Shown: piece after piece, positions 1 through 28,524 of the stretch | Position numbering within the stretch: the first letter of the stretch is position 1 | Layout: each line of letters begins with the position of its first letter | Assembly: GCA_907165065.1 (NCBI GenBank) | Contig: OU015540.1 | Location: forward strand, 4,262,001 to 4,326,000 | DNA: 64,000 nucleotides | Direction of reading: 5' to 3' | Source of the DNA: Caprimulgus europaeus | Lineage: Eukaryota; Chordata; Aves; Caprimulgiformes; Caprimulgidae | The notes under the pieces: generated by a model | What the model was told of the DNA's origin: nothing | Seen by the model: only the letters and a program-made list of their open reading frames with translations | Database searches by the model: none | Made by a program: the position numbers and the translations under genes

Positions 1-1384
1 AGCTACTGTTTCCCCCCTCTCCTCTCCAGCAAGTGTCCTGGTGTAGGAATGTGCTCCTGTGCCACATGAATCTCGGCGCAGGAGGATTGTTGTCTGAGGA
101 ACCAACTCTGAAATGGCTCAGCTTTGGTGTGTGGTTTTTCAGCTGTGTGCAGGTTCAAGGAAAGGGCTTTAGCCTGTCATTTGGTCACTCGAGCATGATG
201 GATTTGGGGAGGCAGGTCGAGCATATGGCAGCACCTCCCATGACTGGTGGGCTGCTCTTGTGGAGGAGGAGAAGTGGGACTGGTGCCAAGTCCTTCTGCC
301 TCCTAACCCCATGATTTTCTAGCTGGAGTCCTGAAAACCTTGGGCATAGATCCAAAGGGTGAGCTGAGCATCCTATTCCCACAGATTTTAACAGAAGTCA
401 GATGCCCAAAACAATTTGTGTATTTGAGCTTTGGGGCCTCCTAAACTTGCTATCCCTCATTCCTTCCTCTTCACAACCAACACAATGGAGGTGGACCTGG
501 GCTGATGCTGGCAAGCATCTACTGCTGCTCACAGGCTGGAGTGGTCCCCACCACAGCGTCCATAACATTGTGGAGCTGATGGTGTCATGAGCCAGGAGGT
601 GACAATTCATACCAGCTTTTATTGCATCCAGGTGGACCGTACACTTTTCATTCCACTCCTCAGATGCTAGAGGGGCCACTGGATAACTTCTCACCGCTTG
701 GCAGCTTTGTAAAGCCACAGTTCACAGACCGAGGAGTGGCTTAGTCCCTGCTCCATTTCTATGTCCTTTATATTGGACACTGCAAAGTGTCTGGGGTGGC
801 ATGTTTGGAGTTGGACATTTGGAGTTAGACATTTGGAATTAGACATGTTGCCGGCTTGGCGGCTGGGCTCACTCCTGTTGCTTGTGTTGAAAACCCTCTG
901 GGAGAGTTGTTTCATGTAGAAAAGGAGATTTAGGTTAGAGTGTTGAATATAACCATGGTTAAGACTTACTAAGGTCAATGGCTTGGTTGGCATCGCTGCG
1001 CATTTGGAGGACATCTTCATAGCGGAAATGTCTACCTCAGATTTCTGTTCCCGAGCTTAAAAACGCTCTTTGGATCTTGTCTTAAGGCAAGACAGGAGTC
1101 ATTTGGCCTAGGTGGAGAGTGTCTGTTTCTGACTGAAAGAAGGAAATACGTATTTCTGTGTTTATTTGGCTCCCACTTGCTGACCTCAAGACTTGTGGTG
1201 ATGGAGGGACCTGGCAGGGGTGGAATATGGTGGCATTTGGCTCCTCCTGCAGCCACTTTCCCCTCCTGGTTTACAACCTCTTCACAAAGAAATGCACCAA
1301 AAGCAACCCCCCAAAAAACCACCCCAAAAACCCCCAAGCCCCCATTCTCTGATGTAACGCTCTTCCCACCCACTTTGACCACAG
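1..1384 (+). other. TNRC18 intron, 3' part
   Basis: No exon is recognisable. The sequence ends in a C/T-rich tract and a cacag acceptor at 1380-1384. A 14-base unit of the type catttggagttaga repeats about three times at 803-846. The open frame that runs into the exon from 1177 is intronic upstream of 1385. Confidence 0.6.
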
Positions 1385-20345
<18,961 letters not shown>

Positions 20346-21559
20346 CTGCCCAGGGGACACATGCACCCCCTGGGAAGGGACGGGACAAACCTGAGGACGT
20401 GCCTGTTCAGACGACATGATTGTTTCTTTCAATGCTCATAACTTCTGTGTCACACTACAGACAGGAGAGCGCGAGAGACACGAGGAGGAAGGAGAGGGCT
20501 GCAGAAAGGGGTTGGGGAAGCAGTTCCAGGACTTGAGGAAGATGCCGTTGGGTGGTTGTGGCGCTGCTTGAACCCCAAAGCTCTTCTGGAAGTGGCTTTT
20601 AAGTAAGGTGACACTTGACCAACTTCTCCCTTCCTCCTTTTGGTCCAGGAAAGCACATGGGTCTCGTGATCATTTCACCAGCGGGACCCCCCGGCAGGAG
20701 GGGGATCCCTTTTGTGTCATTTGCCCCCATCAGTGACTTGGAAGCCGCCCGTACGTGGAAGAACACCCGCCAGCCTTCTGCGTGCGCTCCTCTCCGTCCT
20801 TGGATTCCCTTTCCTGCTTAGTTTCGCATGGCCCTTTAGGAAGGACAGGGTGGAAGAGAAAGGAGATGAGTCTCTCTCGGCGCCTCGTCTCGAGCCTCTC
20901 AGCGCCTTTTTACAGTTCCCTTTCCCTGGAGGCCCCTGGCCAGCAGCGTGGAACACCAAGGGGCAGAGCTGGCCCCAGCATGGAGATAGCAGGAGAAGTC
21001 CTCTGGGCTGGGAGGAGCTGGGTGGAAGATGATGAGCCAACATCCAGTCTGGGATACTGCCTCGAACAAACAGTCTGAACCCGCTTTCCCTGTCACTCTG
21101 TGTCCCTCCTACCCCGGAAAAGGGACAGGGTGACACTTGGCGAACAAAGAACTCGTCTTGGAGTGCGCAGTGAAGGAGGGCAGGAAATGTCTGGGAAAAG
21201 CTGCTGCTCAGTGCTTGGAGCAGAGGAGACCACGGGCCAGTTTGGCATCCCTCGCCCAGCTGCCTTCGCTCAGCAGAGACACGGAGCTGCTGGGAGCCCT
21301 CACCCCTCGTTTGAAGGGGATGGGGACAGCGTGTGAAGCCCGGCCATGCCTGCCTGCGGCGTTTCCACAGCCCAAGCCCCTCTGCCACCTTGGGCTTGGG
21401 ATGAGATCCCTTCATCTTGCTCCATCCACCTGGCCAACCTCCCCACAGCTCCTGGAGAACCACCACCATCACCTCCTCCCTTCCTCTGTGGAGCTGACCC
21501 ACCACCTCAGGGGCTGACCTACCATCTCGCATCTGTGGGGCACACGCCGGACCCGTGGC

Positions 21560-21583
21560 ATCACCACCACCACCACCACCCAC
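21560..21583. repeat. (CAC)n microsatellite in 3'UTR
   Basis: Seven or eight perfect CAC/ACC units. Confidence 0.85.
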
Positions 21584-22051
21584 AGCAGGGTTACACCTGG
21601 GCAGAGGGGATAATGGAGGAGAACCACACAACATCCTTGCACTTAAAACAAAACAAAATACTCCCAAGAGACGCACTGATCTTTGCAACTACCGACTGGC
21701 ACTACAGCTCGCTGGGACGCGGAGCAGGGCTCGGCTCGGCCGGGGGCGACGGTCCACGCTCCGGTGGGGAGATGCTTAAGACAAGGACAGATTGGAAACT
21801 ATCTGCCCTGGTACCTGCTGTGTACCAGAGACTGGAGACCGGGGCTCAGGGGAGAGGGACCCCCCCCCCTGCAAAGTTACCCCACGTCCTTTCAACGAAC
21901 CACATGGTGCTGAGCTCGTACCATCTCCACCCCGGGCCACCGGCGCCTCGGCACGGCGGATAGTGACGGTTCTAGCCTGTACAGTTTTAATGTACCAAAA
22001 GACTCTTTAGCCCTCCTGTATTATAAGTCTTTAAATGGATTCAACTTTTTA

Positions 22052-22091
22052 ATTATAAATATAAATATAAATATATATATATAAATATAAA
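22052..22091. repeat. AT-rich (TAAATA)n/(TA)n repeat at the end of the 3'UTR
   Basis: Near-perfect ATAAAT units followed by alternating TA. The overlapping TATAAA and AATATA hexamers could act as weak polyadenylation signals. Confidence 0.7.
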
Positions 22092-22110
22092 CTTTTTAAA
22101 ACTGTGAAAA

Positions 22111-23400
22111 AAAAAAATTATGAAATTATAAAAAAAAAAAACCAAACCCAAGGGAAAAAAAAACAACAAACAAAAACAAAAACAAAAAAACAATGACAGA
22201 AATGAACACAGTCTGACGTTTAGAATATTATTTTTTATTTCCTGTTGGATTGTGATTGTAAATGATCTGGGAACAGGCACACACCCCCCCCCACGCTCAA
22301 AGTGTACTGTACTTCTAGAGCAAATTGTGTGAGCATATTTTAAAGAGCGAGAGCGAGCGCGCGAGAGAGATTTTATGCTAATGTTAAATAGAAAGCACTT
22401 AAAACCCACTGCCTTCTATGGAACACGAGGATATTTCAGACAATCGAGAGGAAAGGAGAGCCAGGTTTTTGTCTTTTTTTTTTGTTTGTTTTGTTTTGTT
22501 TCTGTTTTGTTTCAAACAATTTTTTTTTGGCATTCTGTTTGTTGGAGAACTCCGTGTGATCTTTTTTCATAAAAAAAAGAAAAAATTAATTGAAAAAAAA
22601 AAAAACCACAAAAAAAAGCAACCCAACGAAGCATCTTTTCTTTGTCTCGCTTGTCCTGACTGCGGGGTGGGGTTTTTTTTTCTCTCCTTGGTGGTAACGG
22701 TCACTTTTTGGCTCAGCTCCTGCCTTGTGTTCAGGGAAAGACCCAACTCGGGGGAGCTGAGTCTCCTTTTTGGGGAGCCCTCGTCCATCCAGTGGTCCCC
22801 TGCGGGGTGGCACTGATGGATGGGATGGGACCTTGGAGCAGAGGTGGCTGCTCGCTGGGGTCCTGGGGCAGGAGGGGTGAGTTCTTCCCCTGCAGCCACG
22901 CTCACAGTGACTCCGGTGCCCTGAGCCCTGCGGGGATGGTGTGTTGAGGATGAAGTGCTGGATTTGCTCATTTTGGTGCAGCCAGTTGGGGTTTGGCAAG
23001 GTGAGACCCTCTGGTGCTGGTGGGACTGGGTTGGGGTTCCAAGCCTGGTGCTTGCTGTCTCCAGCTCCTACCACCTCCAGTCCTTGGGCTTCGCTTCCTT
23101 GGGAGGTGGCACCCGCTGGCTTCTGGCACAAAGTCCCAAAAAGCAGCAGCCGCTGGTGGTGGCATCTCCAGATGGTTTCTGCTCTGTTCAGCCCCTTCCC
23201 TTCTCCTTGCTGCCCCCAAATGTGTTGCACTTCAGCAGCAGCTTGCAGTCTGGTGGGGGTTTGATGGGACCTGGTGACAAATCCAACTGCCCCAGGTAAC
23301 AGATAGGACCCTGGGGATGGGGAGCAGCACAGGGGACACCCCAAACCCCCAGAGGACAGGCAGCAGGCACCACCCTGTGTGCCAGCCTAGCCCATCACCA
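22111..23400. other. Intergenic gap between convergent TNRC18 and SLC29A4
   Basis: Holds A-rich and T-rich tracts (22110-22200, 22470-22520, 22560-22620), a GA/GC-rich purine patch at 22345-22370, then GC-rich unique sequence from 22640. No gene was recognised. Confidence 0.55.
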
Positions 23401-23439
23401 GTGGCCAAGTGCCAACCACCAGGCATCATTGCAGAGACA

Positions 23440-23445
23440 TTTAAT
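23440..23445 (-). terminator. Candidate SLC29A4 polyadenylation signal (ATTAAA)
   Basis: The only strong signal hexamer on the - strand between the SLC29A4 stop and TNRC18. On that strand it is followed by GT-rich sequence (about 23370-23415). It would give a 3'UTR of roughly 1 kb. Confidence 0.4.
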
Positions 23446-24485
23446 CTGGTGACAGCTTCATTTGTGTCCCATGGGTGACAACCACAGATCTGTGGCCTCA
23501 TGACCCCTCCTTGGGACATCAAGATTCCTCCCTCTGCCCCATTGCAGCCCACAGCGTGGGGTGAAGGGAGGTGAGACCCTCCCTCTCTCGCAGTTAGAAG
23601 GGGCAAAACCAAGACACAACCAAAAATAGACATTTTTCCAACGAGCAGATTTGGGGACGGATCATGATTTCAAGCCATTCTTGATGAAAACCTGTGGCAC
23701 CAGCAATGAAAGCAGAGACCCACCTTCCCAGAGGCATGGGTGCCTGAAGGAAAGGTCTGTTTCTCTCATGCTCTTCTTCCTTACCAGCCCTCCATCACCC
23801 TCCTTCCTCCTCTTCCTCACCAGCCCTCCATCACCCTTCTCACCAGCCCTCCATCACCCTCCTTCCTCCTCTTCCTCACCAGCCCTCCATTACCCTCTTT
23901 CCTCCTCTCCCTCACCAGTTCTTCATCACCTTCCTTCCTTCCTCCTCTTCCTCACCAGCCCTCCATCACCCTTCTCACCAGCCCTCCATCACCCTCCTTC
24001 CTCCTCTTCCTCACCAGCCCTCCATTACCCTCTTTCCTCCTCTCCCTCACCAGTTCTCCATCACCTTCCTTCCTCCTCCTCCTCCTCACCAGCTCTCCAT
24101 CACCCTCCTCCCCAGCGCTGCTCCTGTTCCCTTTGGGATTTGGCAGTATTATTTTCCTCCTGGCAATGGCTTGGCTCAAACACGAGGAGATCCCCCTCTC
24201 CCCACTGCAGAGCAGCACGTTGGTGATGGGGACCTCCACTAAGAGCAACAGGACTGTTCCCTGGGGTGGGAGGAATTGTCACCCCAAGAAGTGGCCCTGG
24301 CTGGGCAGCATGGGCTGTTTTGGGAGGCCACAGCCCCCTGCCAATGGGATACTGGTCCCTGTCTGCCCTGGGGCAACATTCTGGCTCCGCTCTCCCTCCT
24401 TGAGGAGGGACATGGGCCAAGCGGGGCGGTGGGGACCATGGTGGGAAGCAGGTCCCATCTTGTCCCCATCGCCCCACCCCAGGGC
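23446..24485 (-). other. Probable SLC29A4 3'UTR containing a minisatellite
   Basis: Runs from the stop codon to the candidate signal at 23440. It includes the C/T-rich tandem array at 23781-24115. Open frames over the array in several frames are repeat artefacts. Confidence 0.45.
23781..24115. repeat. C/T-rich minisatellite with ~135-bp higher-order period
   Basis: Built from short units of the type caccagccctccatcaccct with variable tccttcctcctc spacers. A block starting at 23821 recurs almost unchanged 135 bases later at 23956, so the array has a higher-order repeat. Confidence 0.85.
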
Positions 24486-24628
24486 TCAGTACCCCAACGT
24501 GAAGGAGCCATTGGAGGTTTCGGTGTAGAAACAGGAGCTGTGGGATGCACTGGTGAGGCTGTAGGCAAAATACGCCACGGCCGAGCCCAGCGTGAGGCCC
24601 GTCATGTAGGACACGGTCATGGTGTTCC
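24486..24628 (-). CDS. SLC29A4: SLC29A4 coding exon 10 (last TM and stop)
   Basis: Encodes NTMTVSYMTGLTLGSAVAYF then a short luminal/extracellular tail with an NGS glycosylation-type motif, ending FTLGY and TGA (24486-24488). Acceptor AG corresponds to ct at 24629-24630. Confidence 0.95.
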
Positions 24629-27600
24629 CTGTGGGAAAGGGACAACGGGGTGTCAGGGTGCTCTGGCCACCCTGCAGTGGGGTCCCTGGGAGGGTTTGGT
24701 CCTACCTGCCAGCTCCCGCTGCTCGGGGCTCACTTTCCCAGCGGCCAGGATCATGGGGACGCTGCCGAAGTAGCCGTTGGTGATGCCCATGAGGAGAGAG
24801 AAGATGCAGGGCCAGGCAGGGTGGCCGAAGGTGGGCTTCCCGTTGGGATAGACACACATGATGAAAAGGGGGATGAAGACCACACGGAGGCAGGAGTAGA
24901 TGAGGAGGTGGGTCCCTCTCCAGTCGTAGGGCAGGGCAGCCAGGATCTGCAGTGAGGGGAAAAGACCACGCTGTGAGGGACCAAGGAGGCTGGGAAGGGC
25001 AACATGGTCCCCAAAATGGGGTGGCAAGGAGGAGATGAGATGGTGGCGAGACCATCTGCTGCAGGAGCCCAACCTGAGCCATGCTGGTGAGCAACCTCAC
25101 ACTAGTTAGATACCCATGGGGTAGAGATGACTCTTGGTGGAGCCAAGCAGCTTTGAAAGAGGACACAAAAAGGAGGCATGGTGGAAGGGACGCATCCACC
25201 CCACCACGCTGGAGCTGGACTCTCTCCTACCTTGCCGACGAAGTCGGAGAGGTTGAAGATGGCCATGATGAGGATGGGGAGCCATTCCCCCAGCGTGCAG
25301 TTGTGGATCTCAGACTCCAGCCCAGGAAAGAGGCACAGCGTGATGAAGTAGGTCATGGCGATGGAGAGCATGTAGGCCCAGATGAGCCGGGACACGACGT
25401 AGCGGTGGAGCAGCATGTCTGGCAGGTACGGGCAGCACAGCTCAGCCAAAACCCATGGCCTGACCCTGGCAGAGCCTCAAAGTCTTGCCTGCACCCCAAC
25501 AGTGGCTTCCAAAGATGCGACTGCCCCATGTTTTTGGGTGCACTGAGAAGGAATGACACTTCCCCAAAGCCCTAAAGCCACCGATTGCTCCTTCTGCCCC
25601 ACAAAAAGCTGCAGAATTGGCTCACCCCCTCCCCTGAGCCCACCACCCACCTCTGAAGCTGGGCCAGCTCCTCTTGATCTTGGGCTGAGGCACGTCAAAG
25701 CGCATGTAGGTACCGCTGCCGGCCAGCTCAGCTTCGGGGCCCAGGCTGCCCCGGGGAGAGCTCGGCTGCCCCCGTGGCCGGTTCTCCTGCACGGAGCAGA
25801 GGGGACATCAGTGCTGAGCTCTGATGGGGAAAGGGACCCCAGGGAGCATCAAAAAAACCTGCCCTTGGCTTACAAATCGGATGTCCTCGGCGGTGACATC
25901 GTGGTGGATGCGGTAGCCTGTCCCATGGCCAGCAGCCCCCCGGGGCTCGGGGACACCCTTGCGGGAGCAGGCGGTGTAGTAGCGGACGAAGCGGGTGCGC
26001 TTCACCAGGAGGTGGAGGATGAAGCACGTCAGCTCCATGCCGATGGAGATGAAGAAGAAGATGACCGTGTTCTCCTTCTCATCTGACAGCAGCAGCTTGG
26101 TGAAGATGCGGCTGAGTGAGATGATGACCCCGGCGGTGCCTGGTGACACGGGAGAGCTATTGGCATCAGGTCATGCCAAGCCCCATAGCTTGGGGACCCC
26201 CAGCAGTTCCCCACTGTATGGAGGTGATGCCTCCAGGTGTGGAGTAGCTACAAACAGTGATTTATTGGGGCAGTGGAGCCCACTCCTGGCAGACACCCCC
26301 ATGCCCACCTTGGCCTGGCAGCGCAGTGGCTCTTGCAAGTGATTTACAAACCATTAAACACCCTGGCTCGCTGGAGAGCACCTTGGGGTGTCCATGATCT
26401 GCTGGCAACCTGGCCAGGCTGTGCTGGGGACAGGTGTGACTTACTGGGGACTTGAGAGACAGTAGAGGAGGGTCCCCCCCGAGTGAACCCCCACAGTTGG
26501 GCGCGGACGCAGGTACTTACTCTCGCCCGTCATCACGCCCTGCGTGTAGCGCTTGGGCAGCAGCCCCGTGTAGCCGTAGAAGCTGGATTGCTGCACTTCA
26601 GGAGAGACGTGCCGGGGGGAGAAGGAGGGATTATTGCTGCAGCCGAAATGCCAGGCAGGGGGAAGAAACCCCAGTGGGACCCATGTGCCATGCCAACCCA
26701 GGAGCTGCACCCTTCCTGAACAGCCAAAGCACCCAAAGCCTTCTTTCCCCACAAATTGGGGGGGCTTTTTGTCCTCCCCTGGATCCCCACCATGGCTGTT
26801 CCCATCAAGAGTGGCCACCAGGTGCAGAGGCTTGGGAAGCCACCTTGGTGGCTCCAATGGCAAAGCCATCATGGTCTTGGGGACTGATGCATGGTTTGGT
26901 GCTGCTGCCCCTATCCAGACCCTTGGTGCCTGGGGATGGAGCAGGGACGTGAGGGTCAGTTTATAGGGCTCAGAGCAAGACGTTGTCCCAAGAGACCAGG
27001 GCTTTTGGGGATGGAGATGTTTTCCCACCGTTATCTGAAGGGCTGTGCTTGCTCCAGTGCCAGCCACTGTCCCACATACCTGTGCAGCCAAAGGCCACCA
27101 CCCCAACGGCGACCAGGTTGATGGCGTAGGCTTGCCTGCGGGTGAAGAGCTCCAACCAGACGTCGCAGATGCTGACGAAGAGCAGGGGCCCCAAGGCGAA
27201 GAGGTAGCCTATGGGTGGGAGACAGAAGTGGGTGGTGGGGCACAACATGGGGTGGGCACTGCCAAGGGCTGTGGGGACCCCCACTCACCCACAGAGATCC
27301 GGGTGTGCAAGCTCAGCAGCTCCACCAGCGCGTTGTTGAGGATGACAGCCACCAAGGCCACCAGGATGTAGGTGAGGCTCATGTCGAAGACGATGGAGGT
27401 CCCTGCAGAGAGAAAGGTGGTGGAGGGTGGTGGGGGTCCAGCTCCCCTGGAAGTGAGGCTGAGGTGTCCCCAGGTTTGGGGTGGCTGGGAAGTGCTGCAG
27501 CTGCTGGAGACCTACCTGGGTATTTATGGTGCAGATAGTCCACATCGGTGATGAAGCTGTTGTATGGCAGAAGAAATCCCACTCCAGCCAGCAGCATGGC

Positions 27601-28514
27601 AAAGTAAATCCCATGGTACCGGTCCTGGGGCTCAGGATCCTCAGAAACTGCCCCACAGGGGGAATGAAAGAGAAAAAGACGTGACAGTGGCACTGCTGCA
27701 CCCAGGGGACCTGCAGCAGACCCCAGCCGTGGAGTGATGGTTGGTGCTTCCACATCTTTTATGGCAAATATGGGGGGCACCCACAGCAAGCAGCCCAGCA
27801 CCCCACAGCTCTCACAAATAAACAGTCCCAGCCCTGAGAAACTCCTTCCCCAAATGAAGACATTCCAGTGGGAGACCCAGGAGGCAGGAAAACAGCTGGA
27901 CCTGGGGGCTGGTGAGTTTTAATGGCAGCCAGATAACCCAAGAGCCAGGCAGTGTGGGTGACACCAAAACCAAGGTGACACCAAAACCAAGGGGCAGGAG
28001 GGGTTGGAGGGGTGTAGGGGCGGACAGGGTGGCCCCAGGATGTGGAGCAGGGCTGGGGTAAATCCCAGGGGTATTCCAAACCCTGCCTGGGAAAGGGTGA
28101 AGCTGCAGGCTGGGGGTGAGCCAGGCAGGAGAACCAGGGCATGACCCCTCCACTCTTTGCCAACATGCAGAGCCTCCTGCCATGGGACACTGTGCAGCTC
28201 ACATGGGTACAAACAGCTCCAAAGAAAAAGGTGTTAGGCAATTCCATGGCATTTCAGGCCATTTGTGGCTACTAAATCCACCCCAGGAAGCTCCCAAATG
28301 GGTGGGGAACCAGCAGGAAAACTGGCTCCTGGTCAGGGCCCTGCCTGCCCTTACCTGGCTCCATGAAGGTGAGGACACCCTTGGCCTGGCTGCCCCTCTG
28401 CACCTCCTCCTCCTCCAGCTGGTAGCTGTCAAAGCTGAAGCTCATCACCACGTTCCCCTCCGGTGTCCCCGCTGGGCTCAGCTCCTTGAAGCGCTCGGCT
28501 CCCACTGAGCCCAT
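24486..28514 (-). CDS. SLC29A4: SLC29A4 (ENT4/PMAT) plasma membrane monoamine transporter, complete CDS
   Basis: Polytopic transporter of the equilibrative nucleoside transporter family; known to carry monoamines and other organic cations at the plasma membrane, and adenosine at acidic pH. Ten coding exons on the - strand: 28355-28514, 27516-27647, 27289-27402, 27080-27208, 26521-26595, 25874-26139, 25651-25786, 25231-25418, 24706-24946, 24486-24628. They sum to 1,584 bases, 527 residues plus stop; human has 530. The start MGSVGAERFKELSPAGTPEG and blocks such as RYHGIYFAMLLAGVGFLLPY, QQSSFYGYTGLLPKRYTQGV and GKVSPEQRELAGNTMTVSYM match the family closely. The Glu of GVMTGES (human Glu206, implicated in cation selectivity) is kept as residue 203. 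The loop between exons 6 and 8 is the divergent cytoplasmic loop. No damage is seen. Confidence 0.96.
24706..24946 (-). CDS. SLC29A4: SLC29A4 coding exon 9
   Basis: Encodes ILAALPYDWRGTHLLIYSCL, RVVFIPLFIMCVYPNGKPTF, WPCIFSLLMGITNGYFGSVP and MILAAGKVSPEQRELAG: TM segments near the C-terminus. Phase 0 in, phase 1 out; donor GTAGG. Confidence 0.96.
25231..25418 (-). CDS. SLC29A4: SLC29A4 coding exon 8
   Basis: Encodes LLHRYVVSRLIWAYMLSIAM, TYFITLCLFPGLESEIHNCT and LGEWLPILIMAIFNLSDFVG. Contains the family motif FPGLESEI and an NCT sequon. Donor GTAGGA. Confidence 0.96.
25651..25786 (-). CDS. SLC29A4: SLC29A4 coding exon 7 (cytoplasmic loop)
   Basis: Encodes the variable loop (ENRPRGQPSSPRGSLGPEAE) and YMRFDVPQPKIKRSWPSFR leading into TM7. 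The loop is less conserved than the TM segments, as expected. Confidence 0.92.
25874..26139 (-). CDS. SLC29A4: SLC29A4 coding exon 6
   Basis: Encodes AGVIISLSRIFTKLLLSDEK, ENTVIFFFISIGMELTCFIL and the loop start HLLVKRTRFVRYYTACSRKG ... YRIHHDVTAEDIRF. Donor GTAAGC. Confidence 0.95.
26521..26595 (-). CDS. SLC29A4: SLC29A4 coding exon 5
   Basis: 75 bases encoding QQSSFYGYTGLLPKRYTQGV then MTGE. The final Glu corresponds to human Glu206. Donor GTAAGT; acceptor ctgaag. Confidence 0.95.
27080..27208 (-). CDS. SLC29A4: SLC29A4 coding exon 4
   Basis: Encodes YLFALGPLLFVSICDVWLEL, FTRRQAYAINLVAVGVVAFG and CT: two TM helices. Donor GTATG. Confidence 0.95.
27289..27402 (-). CDS. SLC29A4: SLC29A4 coding exon 3
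   Basis: Encodes TSIVFDMSLTYILVALVAVI and LNNALVELLSLHTRISV. Donor GTGAGT, acceptor tctgcag. Confidence 0.95.
27516..27647 (-). CDS. SLC29A4: SLC29A4 coding exon 2
   Basis: Encodes SEDPEPQDRYHGIYFAMLLA and GVGFLLPYNSFITDVDYLHH: the first TM helix and the family 'LPYNSFI' motif. Donor GTAGGT. Confidence 0.95.
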
Positions 28515-28524
28515 CGTAGCCAAC
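28355..28524 (-). CDS. SLC29A4: SLC29A4 coding exon 1 (start codon at 28514)
   Basis: ATG at 28512-28514 (cat on the + strand) begins MGSVGAERFKELSPAGTPEG, aligned with the human start. Ten 5'UTR bases precede it (28515-28524), then an acceptor (tcccag). Exit donor GTAAGG at 28349-28354. Confidence 0.95.

Larger units (their letters stand above)
20346..22110 (+). other. TNRC18 3'UTR (end uncertain)
   Basis: Follows the stop with no further splice sites needed. It holds a (CAC)n run at 21560-21583 and an AT-rich tail (TATAAA/AATATA variants, 22052-22091). No AATAAA is present; cleavage could lie after 22091, or further right before the T/GT-rich stretch at 22470-22520. Long frames here (such as 21346-21963) have no protein-like pattern. 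Confidence 0.55.

Noticed and set aside
20717-21688. 323-residue antisense frame over the TNRC18 3'UTR
   Set aside because: No protein-like pattern; explained by GC-rich 3'UTR sequence.
23651-24528. Long Ser/Pro/His-rich frames on the + strand
   Set aside because: They cover the C/T minisatellite, stay open in several frames, and show no domain.
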